The position numbers and the translations under genes are program-made. DNA of 64,000 nucleotides from Epiperipatus broadwayi (Eukaryota; Onychophora; Udeonychophora; Euonychophora; Peripatidae): assembly GCA_028023455.1 (NCBI GenBank), contig JAQFVV010012574.1:975501-1039500 (forward strand), in the 5' to 3' direction. Shown piece by piece: positions 59,796 to 64,000 of the stretch. The notes beneath the pieces were generated by a model. The model saw only the letters and a program-made list of their open reading frames with translations, searched no databases and was not told the DNA's origin. Each line of letters begins with the position of its first letter. Within the stretch, counting starts at the first letter, position 1.

Positions 59796-61006
59796 TAACA
59801 TAAAAATGTTGAGAATCAAGAATTAGACAAAAAGGCTTGAAAATGCTACTCTGAAGCATACACAAGAAAATTTATTGTGTTTGTATTATAAATAAAGTAG
59901 AAGCATTTAAAAATATGGTGTCCATAGATTAAGACATGCAAAAATAGATTTACATTTTTTTAACTCTATATTCTAGTGTATTATTAAAAATACAAATGAT
60001 TATATAAAAATATATTTATATGTTAAACTTATTTAATAAAGAATAAAAAAATTGTGTTTATATGTATATATAACTATTATTAGTTCACTAATTCTTTCAT
60101 ACATTCTTGTATTAAATATTACAATCACACTCTAGTTTGGAATAGTCAGATAACCATTTACCAAACATTATTATTAAATGGATATTTTGATTTTACTTTA
60201 AAAAGTTTAAAAATTGGATTTGTGACCTTAGAAAAATTTATCATTTATCTGCACAGATTCAACTCAAGTTGTGGTATGGCAGGGAAATGTGATAGACATT
60301 ATAGTAAGATGTTTTTCATATATATATATTAAAAAAATTAAATAATAACAAAATCTGGTTGTATAAAATTATTATGAAGCAACTTATAATAATTAAAAAA
60401 ATAAGTCCATGATACATTTTGCATTAGACCAAAGTGCACCTATGTAACAATAGCTGGAAAGTTATCATAATCTTCATCAATGATTGGTTAAATGACGTAG
60501 ACAATATAATGAAAATAGAAACAAACTGCCAAAAAGATTGACAAATTGGCACTGGATATAGAAAACACATTTAAACTTTTGATATAGTAAAGGATTTAAA
60601 TTTCTTCTTTGGTATTTATCTATTTCTTGGATTTGCTTAAAATAAATTCTGATATAAAATTTGATAATTTCCTTGATAACGTGAAATATTAAAAAAAAAA
60701 AAACAATATTTGATCATCTTCTCTATAACGTGAATATTAAAAAAAACCATAATGTATGTTATAAGTTAAAGATTGAATAATTTATTTATGTGATTTTATT
60801 AAATCAATACTGATGATCATTTAAAAAAAAATATCACAATGCATATAACATTAACACATATTAGTTGAATGTGTTGAGATTAAGACAAAAAGAAAATTTA
60901 AAGTATGCTTAACGTTATAGATATGTGTTAAAATGTTAATAATAATAGTCTGAATAATAAAGAAATTTGAATTAATAAACTGATTAGGAAAAAATTGTAC
61001 AAATAT
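59796..61006. other. AT-rich non-coding stretch
   Basis: No gene recognised. A diverged short direct repeat at about 60669-60746 (GATAACGTGAAATATTAAAA and a TATAACGTGAATATTAAAA-like copy). Confidence 0.55.
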
Positions 61007-61119
61007 ATTAATGAATGTTATATATAGGGTATATGAGCACAGACTTTCAGATGACCAATCACTCTCCACTCTATCTAATAACACTGATACACTTAAGCAC
61101 ATATATGCTGAAAAGATAA

Positions 61120-61178
61120 ATAATCACCAATATACGTATTTCATGCTAAACCAGCAATCATCAGTTGGTCCAGATTAT
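61120..61178 (-). ncRNA. Hammerhead ribozyme, near-complete (HHR-A)
   Basis: Outer helix I ATAATC/GATTAT, inner ACCAA/TTGGT, CTGATGA and GAAA are all intact. Helix II has T opposite T at its first pair (TTGCT/AGCAT) where other copies have G-T or G-C. Predicted cleavage at 61131/61130. Activity probably reduced. Confidence 0.75.
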
Positions 61179-61906
61179 CATCTCCCACACATATATACTA
61201 TAAGTGCTCAGATATATATTAAAATAGACAATCCTCATACTTTAATGGACAGGCTCCAATCTTCTACACACTCCAACTCTTCAACCATCCATCCAATTGA
61301 AAATCTGATGATGGAATGCTCAAAGGCCACCCTGAGGCCGAGATTCTTGTCATACTCATGTTGACCTAAGGTCAATCTGAACCCCACGTGTACAGGACAT
61401 AATCCATTTAATACATATACAAGGATGGGCAGACATCTCTACAATGTAATAACTGAAACCCAGGCTTATTCTATACCTGTGTATATATATGTAATATATA
61501 GGGTATATGAGCACAGACTTTCAGATGACCAATCACTCTCCACTCTATCTAAGTCTGTCTATGTCTGTGCTCATATACCCTATATATTATATATATATAT
61601 ATACACAGGTATAGAATAAGCCTGTGTTTCAGTTATTACATTGTAGAGATGTCTGCCCATCCTTGTATATGTATTAAATAGATTATGTCCTGTACATGTG
61701 GGGTTCAGATTGACCTTAGGTCAACATGGGTATGACAAGAATCTTGGCCTCAGGGTGGCCTTCGAGCACTCCATCATCAGATTTTCAATTGGATGGACGG
61801 TTGAAGAGTTGGAGTGTGTAGAAGATTGGAGCCTGTCCATTAAAGTATGAGGATTGTCTATCTTAATATATATCTGAGCACTTAGAGTATATATGTGTGA
61901 GAGATG

Positions 61907-61965
61907 ATAATCTGGACCAATTGATGATTGCTGGTTTAGCATGAAATACGTATATTGGTGATTAT
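61907..61965 (+). ncRNA. Hammerhead ribozyme, core C3 mutated (HHR-A)
   Basis: Same as the opposite arm but the core reads TTGATGA (C3 to T) and helix II again starts with T opposite T. Helix I and GAAA are intact. Probably inactive as RNA. Confidence 0.75.
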
Positions 61966-62121
61966 TTATCTTTTCAGCATATATGTGCTTGAGTGTATCA
62001 GTGTTATTAGATAAAGTGGAGAGTGATTGGTCATCTGAAAGTCTGTGCTCATATACCCTATATATTAAATATATATACACAGGTATAGAATAAGTCTGTG
62101 TTTCAGTTATTAATGAATGTT

Positions 62122-62690
62122 GTTAATTTTAAACAAATGACAGAAAAGGATGGGTTAAAATGTATTACTGAGAGTGCTGAAATAGAGAAAATATGAGTTT
62201 ACCTGGAATTAAAAACATTAACTTATTTTGAAAGTTTTTAATTATAGATAATGTGCATATTATGAAATAATCATGAGAGATAACACGGTCATAGCTGTAA
62301 TCCGAGTGCTGTTAAAGTTATATATGAAGAAAGAAACGATTGCAAACAAAATAAAAGAAGAGTGGTTCATTACGCAAAATGAATATGTAATGAATCAAAA
62401 ACTAACAGCATACAAATCAGCAAAAAATTAATGTTCTAAGCAGATTGGCTATGAATATGACGTGAAGTCGAAAATATAGTTGGTTCAATAAATATTATTA
62501 AATTTTATATTTAAACTCTGTATAAGTATTTTTTCACGTTAACATTATAAAATAAATATATGATTAAAAATTAATTTATTTAATAGTTTGAAATGTAATT
62601 ACATATATTTAGAGTGAACCTTGAATAATTATAATAATATTTCCACATTTTCTTTATTGTGAACGATTCTGTAGTTACACAGAGGGAAAA
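62122..62690. other. AT-rich non-coding stretch
   Basis: Nothing recognised. Confidence 0.5.
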
Positions 62691-62925
62691 CGCTCCATAC
62701 AGTAGTGCCACTCAGTGCAAGCCAGAGTAATAAATGGATGCAAGAAGGTTTGTGTACATGAAATCCCTATCTAGTGCCTATTCATCCAATATCACTAGAA
62801 TAGTTTTTAACTTGTAGATTTTATCATTGAAGAGCCTTGGTTCTACTGTATGTAGAATTTTGCCTATGTTAACAGCTTGTGTAAGCATAAAGAATGGTGA
62901 TCATGTGGTGTTTAGGAGTTTAACA
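62691..62925. mobile_element. HHR-B element, diverged
   Basis: ACGCTCCATACAGTAGTGCC, ACTCAGTGCAAGCC, AGAAGGTTTGTGTACATGAA, TAGTGCCTATTCATCCAATA and the tail GCATAAAGAATGGTGATCAT match the copies at 29.1 and 50.5 kb. The ribozyme region at 62784-62850 (minus) is decayed: AATGATAA for CTGATGA and AAAAAC for GAAAC. Confidence 0.75.
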
Positions 62926-63234
62926 ATTCTATAGTTCCAATTTTTCATACATGTGTCAGTTTTTAAACAAATGTGGAGTTTCATCTGATATTAAATCTCT
63001 CATAATCTAATCTGTGATAGAAGTCTCATAAGTTTACAGAAGGATGAATTTGAATAGGTTAAAATAGTGAAAGACTGAATTTCTTGCAAGAATCACATCT
63101 TGTAGAGAATACATTAATTATACACGCATTAAAGAAATTTACTTTAAAGGTGTTATATTTTTTATAAAACACTTAGTCACACAGTCTCCTTTCATTATAA
63201 ATAAATAGTTTTTAAGTATTTTTATGCCCTTTAT

Positions 63235-63400
63235 TGTTTGGTGCAATGGTAAAGTGAAAAACTCTTGAGTTCAAGTCCATGGACAGTTTCCCAAAACTCT
63301 TGAGTTCAAGTCCATGGACAGTTTCCCAGGTCTTGCAGTTTTTGTTCTCAAACATTTTACAAATACTTAAGCAACAAACCACTTGATTATTTTTGGCATA
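63235..63400 (+). repeat. tRNA-like SINE with an internal exact 35-bp duplication
   Basis: A-box-like TGGTGCAATGG near 63239 and B-box-like AGTTCAAGTCC near 63269. The 35-bp unit starting AAAACTCTTGAGTTCAAGTC is repeated exactly at 63258-63292 and 63293-63327, so the B box is duplicated. The end AAGCAACAAACCACTTGATT matches the 36.2-36.5 kb units. Confidence 0.7.
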
Positions 63401-64000
63401 ATTCTTTTTTTTTACCTTAGACATAATATTTAAATTTAATAATTATAACTACTCTTTATATGAGTGAAGGACTACCTCATCTTTTAATATGTCACCTGTT
63501 TCTACACATATGCCACCACCTTGTATTGATAAAAATTCAATTAATACCTACTCTTACAATTTTAATGTGTTTGAAAAAAATTTCTCAAAAATATATCCTT
63601 GGACATTTTAATCCAACCAGATCTCTTCAGTTATATCAAGCCCTACCTTCAATACTTCATACTGTTATTTTATATTTATTATTGTGCATTACATAAATTT
63701 ACTTTTAAGCTGTCATAATTTTTGAAAATATTCATTCACATCAAAGAACTTTCAACAAATTCATAAATTGGTATCAGTCATTATTATTAGGTTAAAAGTT
63801 ATATTTAACTTAAGACTTAACTGAAATACTGCTGCAGGGCAATTCTTTTACTCCTGCTGTAGAGATACCTATTATAACTAATTAATAACAGATAGAATAG
63901 TACCTTAACATGTTCATTCATAGACAAATTTTTAGTTCATTCATACACTAATTTTTTAATTTTTGTTTGCGTCAGCATTGGTAAGCATTTATTAGGTTGA
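63401..64000. other. Non-coding or unresolved end of window
   Basis: No feature supported. A 40-codon frame at 63489-63611 (MSPVSTHMPPPCIDKN..FSKIYPWTF) has a protein-like composition but overlaps a longer frame and has no family match that I recognise. Confidence 0.4.

Larger units (their letters stand above)
61007..62121. mobile_element. HHR-A palindromic multimer with 13-bp target duplication
   Basis: Perfect direct repeats ATTAATGAATGTT at 61007-61019 and 62109-62121 bracket the unit. The left arm is one full minus-oriented monomer (61027-61500, 474 bp) plus the start of a second (to about 61552). The right arm, from about 61560, is the near-identical inverse and runs past one monomer length at its far end (…CACAGGTATAGAATAAGTC). 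By eye the arms differ at few positions, so insertion or conversion is recent. Both arms contain ribozymes (61120-61178 minus; 61907-61965 plus). The long mirrored open frames here are by-products of the repeat. Confidence 0.9.

Noticed and set aside
61011-62080. Two mirrored open frames of 117 and 119 codons (61011-61364 plus; 61721-62080 minus)
   Set aside because: They are the same segment of the HHR-A palindrome read from each arm, through the antisense of the ribozyme. Other HHR-A copies do not keep the frame open, so it is not a gene.
1-64000. CRISPR arrays, bacterial operons, rRNA genes, LTR retrotransposon pairs
   Set aside because: None seen: no regularly spaced short repeats with unique spacers, no ribosome-binding-site-led gene clusters, no rRNA core motifs, and no paired LTRs with gag-pol remnants.

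Overview
This window looks like a non-genic stretch of an animal (invertebrate) nuclear genome. By eye it is roughly three-quarters A+T. I found no intact host gene and no convincing multi-exon structure. It contains degenerate RTE-type LINEs, a Penelope-like element (PLE) with a GIY-YIG relic, hAT and pogo/Tigger DNA transposon fossils, tRNA-derived SINEs and one processed mRNA retrocopy, which together point to a metazoan. I cannot resolve the clade from sequence alone. There are no bacterial operons, CRISPR arrays or rRNA genes.

The main observation is that the commonest short repeats carry hammerhead ribozyme (HHR) architecture. I define three families. HHR-A has a unit of about 450-474 nt, with copies or parts at 1-262, 5.6-5.9, 19.4-20.1, 41.1, 55.7, 57.06, 58.4 and 61.0-62.1 kb. 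HHR-B lies at 29.1, 50.5 and 62.7 kb. HHR-C has a unit of about 410 nt and lies at 31.2 and 47.9-49.0 kb. Each has a CUGANGA core, a helix II hairpin, GAAA, a two-base-pair helix III and a two-part helix I, which is the type I layout. Two HHR-A copies (79-137 plus, 57061-57117 minus) have complete cores and differ by compensatory changes in helix I. Degenerate HHR-like motifs also sit at the ends of the PLE (24.2 and 26.95 kb), in the arms of a foldback around a tRNA-like core (21.7-22.2 kb) and at 53.35 kb.

Layout. 0-10 kb: HHR-A pieces, a tRNA-like SINE with target-site duplication (6.66), an unrecognised broken reading frame (8.3-8.86) and a processed retrocopy (9.54-9.93). 10-24 kb: SINE, LINE 3' tail, HHR-A tandem dimer, tRNA-core foldback. 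24-31.5 kb: inverted PLE pair, a LINE split by an HHR-B foldback, an HHR-C foldback. 32-36.5 kb: hAT fossil, SINE, trimeric tRNA-like repeat. 40-49 kb: foldbacks, RTE tail, HHR-C array. 50-55 kb: Tigger fossil holding two later insertions, unique sequence, RTE copy. 55-64 kb: more HHR-A, an RTE copy split by HHR-A, the 1.1-kb HHR-A palindrome with a perfect 13-bp target duplication, HHR-B and a SINE.

How the parts may work together (inference): the small HHR elements encode no protein and resemble animal retrozymes, elements whose tandem ribozymes process RNA multimers into unit-length, circularisable RNAs. Target duplications of 10-15 bp around HHR-A, HHR-B, the SINE and the retrocopy suggest that they borrowed a target-primed reverse transcriptase, from the PLE or from the LINEs.
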